Shown here piece by piece: positions 1 to 8,669 of a DNA stretch of 64,000 nt. The DNA lies in NCBI RefSeq assembly GCF_023746555.1, contig NZ_CP098755.1, positions 79,501 to 143,500 of the forward strand. Direction: 5' to 3'. Below the pieces are notes generated by a model. It did no database searches, was not told where the DNA came from, and saw only the letters and a list, made by a program, of their open reading frames with translations. Each line of letters starts with the position of its first letter. The stretch's first letter is position 1. The DNA is from Brevibacillus ruminantium (GTDB taxonomy: Bacteria; Bacillota; Bacilli; Brevibacillales; Brevibacillaceae). Made by a program: the position numbers and the translations under genes.

Positions 1-720
1 GCTGAAATTGCCCAGCTGGAGGAAAAATTCAACCGGATGGCTTCTCAGCTTCAAGCGCTGATCAAGCGGGAGCGGGATTATATGCAAACGGGGCTGGATC
101 AGATTGTGCGCAGCTTCTATCTGGCGGTGGAGATGAAAGATCCCTACACGGCCGGACACAGTGAGCGGGTAACCGAATACGCCCTAATGATTTACGATCA
201 TATGAATACCAGTGAAAAAGTCGGGTTTACCCGTGATGATCTGCGGTATGCCGGACTGATGCATGATATCGGGAAAGTAGCAATTCCCGATCGCGTGCTG
301 CTGAAAGAAGGAAAGCTGACAAATGAAGAGTATGAACTGATCAAGCTTCACGCCTCGATCGGTGCCAATATCGTGAACCAGATCATCAGTCTTTCACACG
401 TAAGTCCCGGCGTCCGCCATCATCATGAACGCTGGGATGGCAGAGGGTATCCGGACAGACTGTCGGGTACGGACATTCCGCTGATGGGCCGAATACTGGC
501 TGTCGCCGACACGTTTGATGCGATGACCTCGACTCGTTCGTATCGAAACGCCATGACGCTGGAAGCAGCTCACGCCGAAATCCTTCGATGCTCGGGCACA
601 CAGTTTGATCCTGAGATCGTGCGTGTATTTTGCGAAGCCTTTCGATCTGGAGCCTGTCACTTGCTGCTGCAACAGATGGATCAAAGAAAAGGCGAGGTGC
701 CGATGGCCGCTCAATCATAA
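1..720 (+). CDS. HD-GYP domain phosphodiesterase, 5' end missing
   Basis: The reading frame is open from base 1, so the gene begins upstream of the window; the ATG at 37 is internal. The visible 239 residues start with a charged, probably coiled-coil stretch, followed by an HD-GYP domain: HSERV, the HD pair in LMHDIGK, the paired histidines in HHHERWDGRGYPD (the GYP signature) and a DTFDAMTS block. HD-GYP proteins usually hydrolyse cyclic di-GMP; the intact metal-binding residues suggest activity, but the substrate is inferred. The missing N-terminus probably holds a sensor or HAMP region. In Bacillus subtilis tadA occupies this place before the SRP RNA. Confidence 0.88.
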   Translation, partial: AEIAQLEEKFNRMASQLQALIKRERDYMQTGLDQIVRSFYLAVEMKDPYTAGHSERVTEYALMIYDHMNTSEKVGFTRDDLRYAGLMHDIGKVAIPDRVLLKEGKLTNEEYELIKLHASIGANIVNQIISLSHVSPGVRHHHERWDGRGYPDRLSGTDIPLMGRILAVADTFDAMTSTRSYRNAMTLEAAHAEILRCSGTQFDPEIVRVFCEAFRSGACHLLLQQMDQRKGEVPMAAQS

Positions 721-745
721 GGAGGAGTTTCCCTCCTTTGGATGG
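717..745 (+). terminator. weak terminator-like hairpin after the HD-GYP gene
   Basis: AAGGAGG and CCTCCTT flank a short loop directly after the stop codon, followed by a mixed T-rich stretch rather than a clean T run. It separates the HD-GYP gene from the SRP RNA promoter. Confidence 0.4.
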
Positions 746-754
746 GTTTTTACC

Positions 755-783
755 TTGCGATCAAGGTTTATCTCTGGTATGCT
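755..783 (+). promoter_or_regulatory. sigma-A promoter of the SRP RNA
   Basis: TTGCGA (755-760) and TATGCT (778-783) are 17 bp apart. The predicted start, about base 790, coincides with the 5' side of the closing stem of the SRP RNA, which supports both calls. Confidence 0.75.
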
Positions 784-789
784 ATCATT

Positions 790-1058
790 ACCGTGCTAGA
801 CGGGGAGGTTGCGGTGCCCTGTAACCTGCAATCCGCAATAGCAGGGTTGAATTCCTATCAGAGGTCTTCTCATGTGAGGCTGCCTTATGGTGGCGGTGTT
901 GAGGAGCGGGTCCTGTGCAACGTGAACCCATGAACCTGGTCAGGTCCGGAAGGAAGCAGCCATAAGTGGATCATCACGTGTGCCGCAGGGTAGCCTGTTC
1001 TGAGCTGCAGCCATAAGTAACGCTTGGATGGGCTTGATCGAAGATAGGTGCACGGTAC
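790..1058 (+). ncRNA. ffs: signal recognition particle RNA, long Bacillus type
   Basis: About 269 nt, the size of the large Bacillus scRNA that keeps an Alu domain. The 5' end ACCGTGC (790-796) pairs with GCACGGT near 1050-1056. The conserved SRP core lies at about 935-975, with the GGTCAGGTCCGGAAGGAAGCA tetraloop region. It binds Ffh and, through the Alu domain, probably HBsu. It has its own promoter and terminator. In B. subtilis it also sits just before dnaX, though here a kinase gene lies between. Confidence 0.95.
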
Positions 1059-1072
1059 ATATAACGAAAAGC

Positions 1073-1108
1073 AAACGGTATGAATCCACGTGGATCATAC
1101 CGTTTTTT
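1073..1108 (+). terminator. terminator of the SRP RNA
   Basis: AACGGTATGA and TCATACCGTT form a long stem around a TCCACGTGGA centre, followed by six T. Confidence 0.9.
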
Positions 1109-1347
1109 GACATTTTGAAACAAATGCCGCCTCTTAAGACTGCTAGTGGCAGTACTTACGGTTGGTTCAGACGTATAATCACGAACGATTCGTGTCGGTT
1201 TGACTACTTTTGTTGTTTTCTGACGATCTCTAGCGAAAACATTTCCAGTAAAAAATGGCTATATCAGCAGGTTATTACCATTTTTTCGACGAATTTGTTA
1301 GGGGAATGCAAACGCTTGTAAAACGCGAAGGTCAGGAGGGACAAGCT

Positions 1348-2772
1348 GTGGGAGGATCACTGGCATTACATCTCGTCGGCTCGTCCAATCGATTGAAACA
1401 GTTTGCGCAACAGATGCCAACTGCCATTTTCCTGGTAGACCAAGCGGGAACTATCGTTGAAGTGAATGAAAAGCTGTTGCGAGTCACGGGCTATCGGTAT
1501 GAAGAGTTGGTCAATCAGTCCTTTCAACACCTCTTGCCTTATCCCGGCACGATCAAACAATTGTATGAGGAGCTCATGCATCGGGGACCAGACCAGCCGA
1601 TGGAAGTGGATTGGCGGGATTGCCAGGGCAGGACGGGAAAAACCCCGGCGATGATCATGGTCCAGCAGGGAGAGCAACCCGTGTATTTCGTTCACCTGTT
1701 TCAACTGGACAAGGAGACTCAGGGAAATCTGTCCCAGCGACTGGTAGACAAGCTGACTAGCGACAGCAGCCTGGGACTGTTTGTTCTGGACGAGCAAGGG
1801 CTGATTGTCGAAGTCAGTCACATGGCCTGTAAACTGCTTGGCATGAACCGTGTTGACGTCATCAACAAGCATGTCGACCAGGTGTTTGCCGGCATTCCGG
1901 AAGATCATCGGTTGCTCAAACGCGAGCTTTTGGACGGGGTCAAGCTGTACAATATGGCCACATCCTGGACCAATGACAACCAGCGCTATGAATTGATCGT
2001 CGATGCAAGCACGCTTCAGGATGACAGCGGCAAGACGGTGGGCGCCTATTTTCTCTTTAAGGACATCTCCAACTTTCGTTCCTTTGAGCAGAAAATCGAG
2101 CGCAATGAACGCTTGGCCATGATTGGTCAAATTGCGGCAGGTACCGCCCATGAAATCCGCAATCCTCTCACTTCTATCAAAGGGTTTTTACAGATGTTTT
2201 TACAATCCTTCAGTGAAAATGGGATGGATCGGGAACGGACTTATACCGAGATCATGCTGACGGAAATCAACCGGATTAATTCGCTGGTCAGTGAGTTTTT
2301 GTTATTGAGCAAACCGCGTGATGTTCAATACGCCATCGTGGATCTTAATATCGTTTTTGAAGAAATCCTGCCGATTGTGGAATCGCAGGCGCTGTTATAC
2401 GGAATTGATGTCCAGTTTTCCTCGCGGGGAAACCTGCCACTCGTGGTTGGGGATAATGAACTGCTGAAGCAGGTATTTATCAATATATGCAAAAACGGCA
2501 TTGAGGCCATGGGGGAGCAGGGTACCCTGAATATCTCCCATCACATAGATCCCGACGGTGACAAGGTGAGCATTGATATCAGAGACACAGGCCCCGGAAT
2601 TCCCCTGTATATTGTTGACAAAATATTTGATCCATTTTTCACAACAAAGGAAGAGGGAACAGGGCTGGGACTGTCCGTTTGCCAAAAGATTATCCACGAT
2701 ATCGGCGGGCAGATACGCTTGTCCTCGAAAGGATACGGAACTACCTTTCACATCCTCTTGCCCTACTTGTAA
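1348..2772 (+). CDS. PAS-domain sensor histidine kinase, sporulation-kinase type
   Basis: 474 residues with no membrane segment, so a cytoplasmic kinase. Two PAS domains (roughly residues 10-110 and 130-240) precede a HisKA domain with the phospho-acceptor in GTAHEIRNPLTSIKGF. The ATPase domain shows the N box (INICKNGIEAM) and the G boxes (DTGPGIP, GTGLGLSV). This layout matches the KinA/KinE class that feeds the Spo0F-Spo0A phosphorelay. No response regulator gene is adjacent, as expected for orphan sporulation kinases. Start: GTG 1348 lies 8 nt after AGGAGGG; upstream in-frame starts lack a ribosome site. The phosphorelay role is inferred. Confidence 0.85.
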   Translation: MGGSLALHLVGSSNRLKQFAQQMPTAIFLVDQAGTIVEVNEKLLRVTGYRYEELVNQSFQHLLPYPGTIKQLYEELMHRGPDQPMEVDWRDCQGRTGKTPAMIMVQQGEQPVYFVHLFQLDKETQGNLSQRLVDKLTSDSSLGLFVLDEQGLIVEVSHMACKLLGMNRVDVINKHVDQVFAGIPEDHRLLKRELLDGVKLYNMATSWTNDNQRYELIVDASTLQDDSGKTVGAYFLFKDISNFRSFEQKIERNERLAMIGQIAAGTAHEIRNPLTSIKGFLQMFLQSFSENGMDRERTYTEIMLTEINRINSLVSEFLLLSKPRDVQYAIVDLNIVFEEILPIVESQALLYGIDVQFSSRGNLPLVVGDNELLKQVFINICKNGIEAMGEQGTLNISHHIDPDGDKVSIDIRDTGPGIPLYIVDKIFDPFFTTKEEGTGLGLSVCQKIIHDIGGQIRLSSKGYGTTFHILLPYL

Positions 2773-2782
2773 ACAAAACCGC

Positions 2783-2822
2783 AAAAAACCGCGTCCCGCG
2801 TGCATCACGGGGCGTTTTCTTT
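2783..2822 (+). terminator. terminator after the kinase gene
   Basis: CGTCCCG and CGGGGCG pair around a 9-base loop, flanked by A-rich and T-rich arms, so it may act on both strands. The T-rich arm also carries the dnaX -35 region. Confidence 0.6.
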
Positions 2823-2850
2823 GTACGAACACAAACGGATGTTGTATAAT
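2821..2850 (+). promoter_or_regulatory. sigma-A promoter of the dnaX operon
   Basis: TTGTAC (2821-2826), an 18 bp spacer and a perfect TATAAT (2845-2850), 48 bp before the dnaX start codon. Confidence 0.75.
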
Positions 2851-2898
2851 AGATGAGATTCGGACAAGGACTTTGCAGATTGGAGTGTCACTTAAAAC

Positions 2899-4617
2899 AT
2901 GGCTTACACCGCGCTGTATCGCGTATACCGACCGCAAACCTTTCAAGACGTGGTAGGACAAGAGCATGTGACCGTCACTCTGCGCAATGCCTTGCGGGAG
3001 CAAAGACTGTCTCACGCTTATTTGTTCAACGGTCCCCGAGGCACGGGTAAAACCAGTGCAGCCAAGATTATGGCCAAAGCTGTAAACTGCGAGCAGCCGC
3101 AGGATGGCGAGCCGTGCAACCAGTGCGCTACCTGCAAGGCTATCACCGATGGCTCTGTGACCGATGTACTGGAAATTGACGCAGCATCCAACCGGGGCGT
3201 GGAAGAAATTCGGGACATCCGTGACAAGGTGAAATTTGCCCCAAGCGATGTCAAATACAAGGTTTACATTATTGACGAAGTGCATATGCTGACGACGGAA
3301 GCGTTTAACGCCTTGCTGAAAACGCTGGAGGAGCCTCCTTCCCACGTCATCTTTATTTTGGCAACAACAGAACCCCACAAGCTGCCGGCGACGATTATCT
3401 CCCGCTGCCAGCGCTTTGATTTCCACCGGATCTCACTGCGCGAGATGGTCAGACGGCTCTCCTACATCTGTGAGTCACAACAGGTTTCCGTGGAGGAGCA
3501 AGCACTGACACTCGTTGCCAAGATGGCAGAAGGCGGCATGCGGGATGCATTGAGCTTGCTCGACCAGGCGATCAGCTATAGCAACGAGAAGATAACGGCC
3601 GCTGATATCATGCAGATCACGGGGACGGTATCCCAAGGGTATTTTTCTACCCTGGCCCGCTCTGTCGCCAACCGGGACGTGGCCCAGGTCATGGAACAGT
3701 TTGACAAAGTGATGGTCCAGGGGAAAGACCCCGAGCAGTTTTTGCATGATTTTCTCTACTACTATCGAGATATGCTGCTTCTGAAAACCGCTCCCCATCT
3801 GGAAGAAATCGTGGAGCGGACGATGATTGACGACCAGTTTGCCCAAGTAGCACAGCTATATGAAATCCCGCATCTATACAGTGCGATTGAAGTGTGCAAC
3901 CAATCCCTGGCCCAACTGAAGTGGTCGACGTACGCCCGGGTGCTGGTGGAGTTGACGCTGGTGAAATTATGCCAACTGCCGGGGCAGAGTCCTCAGCAGG
4001 GCGCGACCCAGTCGGCAGCGGTATCTAACACAGCGAGCGGCGAGGACCTGGCTGGTTTGGCAAATCGCATCCGCCAACTGGAGGAAAGACTTGCGCAGCT
4101 AGCCCAGGGCCAAGGTCTTCAGTCCGGGCAAGCCCAAGCGGAAGAGCCACGGAAACAGGAAGCTCGCCGGCCGGTTGCAGCTGCAGGCGGCGGGTCGCGA
4201 ACGCCAATGAATCGGGTCCGGGAAGCGGCGATGGCTGTAAATGAGGCTTTGAGCCGTCAGGTCCGCGGACAATGGAGCCAGATTTTGGCCGATGTGAAAA
4301 AGGTCAAGATTCAGTATCAAGCCTGGTTGGTCAATGGGCAACCAGCAGCAGTCGGCAGTGATTCTGTCGTTGTGACCTTTACAAGCCCGATCCACTGCGA
4401 CAAGACGATGGAACCTGAACTGAAAAACGTGATTGAACGGGCGATTCTCGGCGTCGTTGGCAGACCGCTGCAGCTCCTGTCAGTGATGGAGGAGGAGTGG
4501 CAGTCCGTCTATCAGCAAGCTGCGCAGGGAGATGCCCAGAAGCAGGAGGAACAGGATCCGTTTGTGGCCGAAGCGATCAAACTGGTCGGCGAAGGTCTTG
4601 TGGAAGTGAAGGAATAA
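2899..4617 (+). CDS. dnaX: DNA polymerase III subunit gamma/tau
   Basis: 572-residue ATPase of the clamp loader, which loads the beta clamp and bridges polymerase and helicase. Walker A GPRGTGKT is at residues 45-52, zinc-binding cysteines at about 64, 73, 76 and 79, the Walker B region reads IIDEVHML, and a sensor-1 region follows in LATTEPHKLP. The C-terminal third, from about residue 370, is a low-complexity linker rich in Q, A and E followed by a tau-type domain. I see no heptameric slippery site, so a shorter gamma by frameshifting is not supported. First gene of a dnaX-ebfC-recR operon. Confidence 0.97.
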   Translation: MAYTALYRVYRPQTFQDVVGQEHVTVTLRNALREQRLSHAYLFNGPRGTGKTSAAKIMAKAVNCEQPQDGEPCNQCATCKAITDGSVTDVLEIDAASNRGVEEIRDIRDKVKFAPSDVKYKVYIIDEVHMLTTEAFNALLKTLEEPPSHVIFILATTEPHKLPATIISRCQRFDFHRISLREMVRRLSYICESQQVSVEEQALTLVAKMAEGGMRDALSLLDQAISYSNEKITAADIMQITGTVSQGYFSTLARSVANRDVAQVMEQFDKVMVQGKDPEQFLHDFLYYYRDMLLLKTAPHLEEIVERTMIDDQFAQVAQLYEIPHLYSAIEVCNQSLAQLKWSTYARVLVELTLVKLCQLPGQSPQQGATQSAAVSNTASGEDLAGLANRIRQLEERLAQLAQGQGLQSGQAQAEEPRKQEARRPVAAAGGGSRTPMNRVREAAMAVNEALSRQVRGQWSQILADVKKVKIQYQAWLVNGQPAAVGSDSVVVTFTSPIHCDKTMEPELKNVIERAILGVVGRPLQLLSVMEEEWQSVYQQAAQGDAQKQEEQDPFVAEAIKLVGEGLVEVKE

Positions 4618-4656
4618 AGTAGCACATCCCATACATTCTTTAAGGAGGACACCCAC

Positions 4657-4968
4657 GTGAAAAACATGCAGCAAATGATGCGTCAGGTTAAGAAAATGCA
4701 GGAAGAAATGCAAAAAGCCCAAGAAGGATTGAAAGAAAAAGTAGTGGAAAGCTCCGCTGGCGGCGGTGCGGTTACGGTAAAAGCAAACGGCCACAAAGAA
4801 ATTATTGAAATTGCGATCAAGCCCGAAGTGGTGGACGCGGAGGATGTCGAAATGCTGCAGGATCTGGTTTTGACTGCGGTTAACGATGCGCTTCGCAAGG
4901 TAGATGAGCTGGTCGGCAAGGAAATGGGACGCTTTACCGGAGGGATGAACATTCCGGGATTGTTCTAG
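4657..4968 (+). CDS. ebfC: YbaB/EbfC family nucleoid-associated protein
   Basis: 103-residue protein with an N-terminal coiled coil rich in M, Q and K (about 1-35) and the conserved core [18 protein letters not shown]. Members dimerise and bind DNA. The gene sits between dnaX and recR as in most bacteria (yaaK in B. subtilis). The GTG start at 4657 follows TAAGGAGG with good spacing. Confidence 0.95.
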   Translation: MKNMQQMMRQVKKMQEEMQKAQEGLKEKVVESSAGGGAVTVKANGHKEIIEIAIKPEVVDAEDVEMLQDLVLTAVNDALRKVDELVGKEMGRFTGGMNIPGLF

Positions 4969-5004
4969 TCGCACAAGTCAGGCCTATTGAAGGAGTAGAA
5001 AGCG

Positions 5005-5601
5005 ATGTTTTATCCCGAACCGGTCTCAAAATTGATTGAGGGTTTTATGAAACTGCCGGGAATTGGTCCAAAAACGGCAGGACGGCTGGCGTTTTATGTA
5101 TTGAATATGAAAGAGGATGATGTACTGGATCTGGCCAAGGCGCTGGTCAATGCCAAACGCCAGCTCCATTACTGTTCCGTGTGCAACAATATTACGGATG
5201 TGGACCCCTGCCATATCTGCCGTGACAAACGGCGGGACGGCTCTGTTATCTGTGTTGTGCAAGAGCCCAAGGATGTAGTGGCGATGGAAAAAACCCGCGA
5301 ATTCGAAGGGTATTACCATGTCCTGCACGGCGCGATTTCTCCGATCGAGGGGATTGGACCGGAGGATATCAAAATTCCCGACCTGTTAAAGCGACTGAGC
5401 GATGAACAGGTAAAGGAAGTAATTCTGGCGACAAACCCCAACATCGAAGGGGAAGCAACAGCCATGTATATCTCCCGACTGATCAAGCCGTTTGGGATTC
5501 GGGTGACCCGGATCGCTCACGGACTTCCAGTGGGCGGGGATTTAGAATACGCGGACGAGGTCACTCTGACCAAGGCATTGGAAGGACGCCGCGAACTATA
5601 A
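5005..5601 (+). CDS. recR: recombination mediator RecR
   Basis: 198 residues, the usual length. An N-terminal helix-hairpin-helix ([16 protein letters not shown]) is followed by a four-cysteine zinc finger (CSVC..CHIC, about residues 54-71) and a Toprim domain (VVQEPKDV to [11 protein letters not shown]). RecR works with RecO and RecF to load RecA onto gapped DNA. It is the last gene before a strong terminator. Confidence 0.97.
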   Translation: MFYPEPVSKLIEGFMKLPGIGPKTAGRLAFYVLNMKEDDVLDLAKALVNAKRQLHYCSVCNNITDVDPCHICRDKRRDGSVICVVQEPKDVVAMEKTREFEGYYHVLHGAISPIEGIGPEDIKIPDLLKRLSDEQVKEVILATNPNIEGEATAMYISRLIKPFGIRVTRIAHGLPVGGDLEYADEVTLTKALEGRREL

Positions 5602-5622
5602 AGGGGCCGGGAGACACCGGAA

Positions 5623-5650
5623 AAGACAGGCAAGCCTGTCTTTTTTTTTC
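5623..5650 (+). terminator. terminator of the dnaX-recR operon
   Basis: AAGACAGGC and GCCTGTCTT form a perfect stem followed by nine T. Confidence 0.92.
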
Positions 5651-5707
5651 GAATGAACGACTTTTTTGATGGGACGAGACATAAAGTGTAACGGGGAGAG
5701 TGAGACA

Positions 5708-6682
5708 ATGCTGAATGGACCGGGGCTGCTGCTCTCGGGAAGAACCCAGCCAGATCACGCAAAAAGTTGGGCTGCTCTCTTGTTTGCAGGCTATTGGTTG
5801 ATGTTTGCCGCGGAGTTTTTCATGATTCGGTTGGAGCAAGGAACGGACGGATTATGGGTGGCTACTACGGCAGAGGAACCTGCACAGTGGTTGGTACTAT
5901 CCATTTTATGTGTAAGTGGCCTTAGTTTCCTGATCTCGATTGGTTATGTGGTGCAGACTGTACGAAGTCGAGGAAAGCAGGATTGGCTGTGGGCTCCGAC
6001 AGAAGTGACGGGCTCGGATGTCCTGCACGTGGTGGCATGGCTGCATCTGTTTCAGACATGCACGCTGCTAATGTACGGACTCTTCCTGCCCTCTACCTTA
6101 TTTCCAGCGGGCACTCTGGGAAGTTTTCTGGAGTCGGCCTCCTATCAGCTTTTTATCCTGATTCTGGTGCCTGTGTTGATGCGAGGTCGCTTGCGGGAGA
6201 TCGGGGTGAGCCGGCCGCGGAATCTGGGAGTCATGATCGTGATTTTGATTGTGCTGTTTTTGGCCGTGATGCTTCTGCTGGATGCTGCGGTGACCAAACC
6301 GTTTGCCAACTGGCTGGGACTCGCGCTGGATTCTGATCGGGAAAAACTGATCGAACAGGAAATTGTCCAAGCTAAAGACGGGAATCCCTTATCCATTTTA
6401 GCCGCCCTCTTCGTGATCGGCGGACTGGTTCCCATAGCGGAAGAGCTGTTGTTCCGAGGTGTGGTGCAAACCTACCTGGTGAATCGACTCGGCGCTTTGA
6501 TCGGCATATTGCTCAGCAGTCTTTGGTTTGCCCTGATGCATGTGGATGTTGCTTTATTTGCTCCGCTGTTTGTCATGGGTCTGTGTTTGGGTTTTTTGCG
6601 ATATCGTTTTCAATCGATTTGGGGAGCGGTTCTTTTGCATGCGCTCAACAACATGGCCGGAGTGCTTTATTACTTCCAATAG
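5708..6682 (+). CDS. CPBP-family intramembrane metalloprotease
   Basis: 324-residue membrane protein with about eight hydrophobic segments. The abortive-infection/CAAX-protease-like motifs are in order: EELLFRG (motif 1, EExxxR), LMHVD (motif 2) and HALNNM (motif 3). These place the active site in the membrane. Substrates of bacterial members are mostly unknown; some process peptides or confer self-immunity. The ATG at 5708 follows GGGGAG at a good distance, whereas the in-frame ATG at 5666 has no ribosome site. It is an insertion between recR and yaaL compared with B. subtilis. Confidence 0.85.
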   Translation: MLNGPGLLLSGRTQPDHAKSWAALLFAGYWLMFAAEFFMIRLEQGTDGLWVATTAEEPAQWLVLSILCVSGLSFLISIGYVVQTVRSRGKQDWLWAPTEVTGSDVLHVVAWLHLFQTCTLLMYGLFLPSTLFPAGTLGSFLESASYQLFILILVPVLMRGRLREIGVSRPRNLGVMIVILIVLFLAVMLLLDAAVTKPFANWLGLALDSDREKLIEQEIVQAKDGNPLSILAALFVIGGLVPIAEELLFRGVVQTYLVNRLGALIGILLSSLWFALMHVDVALFAPLFVMGLCLGFLRYRFQSIWGAVLLHALNNMAGVLYYFQ

Positions 6683-6694
6683 GGGGAAGGAAAC

Positions 6695-6922
6695 ATGGGC
6701 ATATGGAGACAACCCAAACCGACAGTCAGTTGGACTAAGGGGGTTCTCGAGGCAGCCGTCGACAGAGCGCGCCTCGATTGGCAGCAAGCTCGCCATTTGA
6801 TGGAACTGAGCGAGCCTGACAACCGATTGGATAATGCCATTTACTATCTGCAGCTTACCGAAAAGCGCTACATGTACCTGCTTTCGCATGTCAAAAGGGA
6901 GCAGGCCTATCAACAAGCATAG
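6695..6922 (+). CDS. yaaL: YaaL-like DUF2508 protein
   Basis: 75-residue hydrophilic protein, mostly helical, with the family pattern of a central LDNAIYYLQLTEKRYMYLL helix. The function is unknown. Its place directly before bofA is conserved in spore formers. It starts 13 nt after the CPBP gene, so the two are probably co-transcribed. Confidence 0.8.
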   Translation: MGIWRQPKPTVSWTKGVLEAAVDRARLDWQQARHLMELSEPDNRLDNAIYYLQLTEKRYMYLLSHVKREQAYQQA

Positions 6923-6933
6923 GAGGAGTGACC

Positions 6934-7200
6934 ATGACCTCAGGGTGGATCATCGCCTTGCTCGTGGCGGGGTTGTTAGTGGTAATCGCGGCCAGCAAAT
7001 CAGCGTGGAAGCCGATTCGCTGGATTGGACTGGGTGCGATGCAACTGGTGATTGGCGCGGTATTACTGTTTTTCGCCAATCTGATTGGCGATCTGGCTGA
7101 CTTTCACATTCCCATCAATCCGGTTACGGCTCTTGTGACGGGTTTGCTCCGCCTGCCTGGGCTGGCTGCCCTGATCATCATCAAAATGTGGCTCCTATAA
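6934..7200 (+). CDS. bofA: BofA, inhibitor of pro-sigma-K processing
   Basis: 88-residue integral membrane protein with two hydrophobic segments and the family C-terminus (PINPVTALVTGLLRLPGLAAL). In the outer forespore membrane BofA, with SpoIVFA, holds the protease SpoIVFB inactive until the sigma-K checkpoint signal. ATG 6934 lies 7 nt after AGGAGG; the GTG at 6928 is too close to it. Confidence 0.9.
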   Translation: MTSGWIIALLVAGLLVVIAASKSAWKPIRWIGLGAMQLVIGAVLLFFANLIGDLADFHIPINPVTALVTGLLRLPGLAALIIIKMWLL

Positions 7201-7203
7201 GCC

Positions 7204-7722
7204 TTACCCATCTGTCAGGAGAAAGGCGACACTGCGGTTCTCATACTTGACCCGGCATTGTTTGGGCAGACGAAACGAGAGCAAAAGGGCGAAAAGCCGC
7301 GGGATGCCTGTGATGATCGTTCCGGCCAAAAGAGTAAGTCCATAGGGGGAGGGCAACCAGACGTACAGGGCTGCTGCCAGAAATAAACTGCCCCCGAGGA
7401 CGGTCGATTCTGCGCCGCGATAGGCGGCTAGCGGGACAGGCAGCCTGAAGCCGGCTCCCCACCACGGGGAGAACAGCATGTCGGGGGTCGTCTGGGGTGC
7501 GTGACCGCGCAGAAACACGTACAGACGAAACAGACAGAGATGCAGCAAAGCGATGCCTGGCCATACAGCCAAAGAGACGATCAACGAGGGGATCGGAATC
7601 GCTAGCCAGCGGGCAGAAGCGGTCACAAACAAAGCAAATAGCAGAAACTGCAGAAAGATTCCGGCAAACCGCCAGCGGAACCGACGCACCAGTTTATAGC
7701 TGTAGATGGTTTGATTCTTCAT
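7204..7722 (-). CDS. membrane protein of unknown function
   Basis: 172 residues with four clear hydrophobic segments (about 18-38, 42-68, 108-125 and 127-150) and a basic N-terminus. I recognise no enzyme motif. It follows the hydrolase gene by 19 nt on the same strand, so the two probably form an operon. It ends four bases after the convergent bofA stop. Confidence 0.65.
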   Translation of the reverse strand: MKNQTIYSYKLVRRFRWRFAGIFLQFLLFALFVTASARWLAIPIPSLIVSLAVWPGIALLHLCLFRLYVFLRGHAPQTTPDMLFSPWWGAGFRLPVPLAAYRGAESTVLGGSLFLAAALYVWLPSPYGLTLLAGTIITGIPRLFALLLSFRLPKQCRVKYENRSVAFLLTDG

Positions 7723-7741
7723 ACGTCACGTCCATTCGAGC

Positions 7742-8548
7742 TCAAGATGAGAATAAAGGAGCGAGGCACCAATCCGGGTCACGCAGCAATGGATGGTGAT
7801 CGCCGCCGCGAAGCACGTGAAGCATCCATTCAGGACGCTCTTTGCAGGCAACACGGACAGGCTCGAGAGGAGCCACCTGATCCGCGTCTCCGTGCACGAA
7901 CGACACCGAGAGTGTTTTCGGGAGGCGGCGTAAATCCTTTTTTACATCATGGTTGAAAATAACCTCTTCCAAAGAGGAGGAGAAAGATTGCCAATGGTGA
8001 GTGGTGACATCCTCCAATACTTCTCGGGGATAAAGCTGTAAGAAAGCGGGAATTTTAGTCAAAAAACGGCCAAACAGTTTTCTTCCGGCAATGCAACCGG
8101 CAATGGCCAGGAATCGGTTCGTATAAAGCAGGCCGTAAGGAAATCCCATAGCTGCCGCCGCGTCCGCTCTATTGTCAAAACAAGGAAGACTGAGCAAATG
8201 CAAGCGATCGACCTGTTCGGGATACCTTGCTGCGTAGGCGACTGCCAAAATGGCGCCCATCGAGTGGCCGACCAGCGTAAAGGGCGGCTCTGAAGCCAAT
8301 GCGCGTCGAAGCTCCTCCACATGTCGGTCGACCGAGTAGATCGCATCGAGGGGCTTTTCCGATTGACCAAACCCGAGCGGGTCGACCAGCAGGAGCCGCT
8401 TTCTTTCCGCCAGATTGGCAACACGCTCTTCCCAGTACCGGTGCGTGCCTGTAATGCCGGGTAGAAATACCAACGTACGGCTGCCTTCTCCAAGCTGTTT
8501 TACAAACAAAGAAGAGTTCACGTCAGTGACACCACGCTTTTCCATCAT
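7742..8548 (-). CDS. alpha/beta hydrolase
   Basis: 268 residues with the alpha/beta-hydrolase fold signature: oxyanion region LPGITG, LVDPLGFGQSEKP, nucleophile elbow GHSMG (Ser about 95), a late acid in VHGDADQVAP and a histidine in GGDHHPL. The catalytic triad looks complete. The substrate cannot be told; a lipase- or esterase-like activity is likely. There is no signal peptide. The upstream ribosome site is weak, so the ATG pair at 8548/8545 is uncertain. Confidence 0.82.
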   Translation of the reverse strand: MMEKRGVTDVNSSLFVKQLGEGSRTLVFLPGITGTHRYWEERVANLAERKRLLLVDPLGFGQSEKPLDAIYSVDRHVEELRRALASEPPFTLVGHSMGAILAVAYAARYPEQVDRLHLLSLPCFDNRADAAAAMGFPYGLLYTNRFLAIAGCIAGRKLFGRFLTKIPAFLQLYPREVLEDVTTHHWQSFSSSLEEVIFNHDVKKDLRRLPKTLSVSFVHGDADQVAPLEPVRVACKERPEWMLHVLRGGDHHPLLRDPDWCLAPLFSS

Positions 8549-8669
8549 CTCTATCTATTATGTCATAGCCTTCCATGTTGAGGAAGACGGATTGACTTCC
8601 TTTCATCCGGAATCATAACAAGGACAAACAGCTTCATGCAGCAAAGGTGAAAAAGGGGGCGGAGCCAGA

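Noticed and set aside
2395-3426. 343-codon open frame on the minus strand across the kinase-dnaX junction
   Set aside because: Antisense to two clearly identified genes and their promoter/terminator.
4280-4310. Programmed frameshift site in dnaX
   Set aside because: Only a run of five A is present, not a slippery heptamer, and no ribosome-site plus hairpin context surrounds it.
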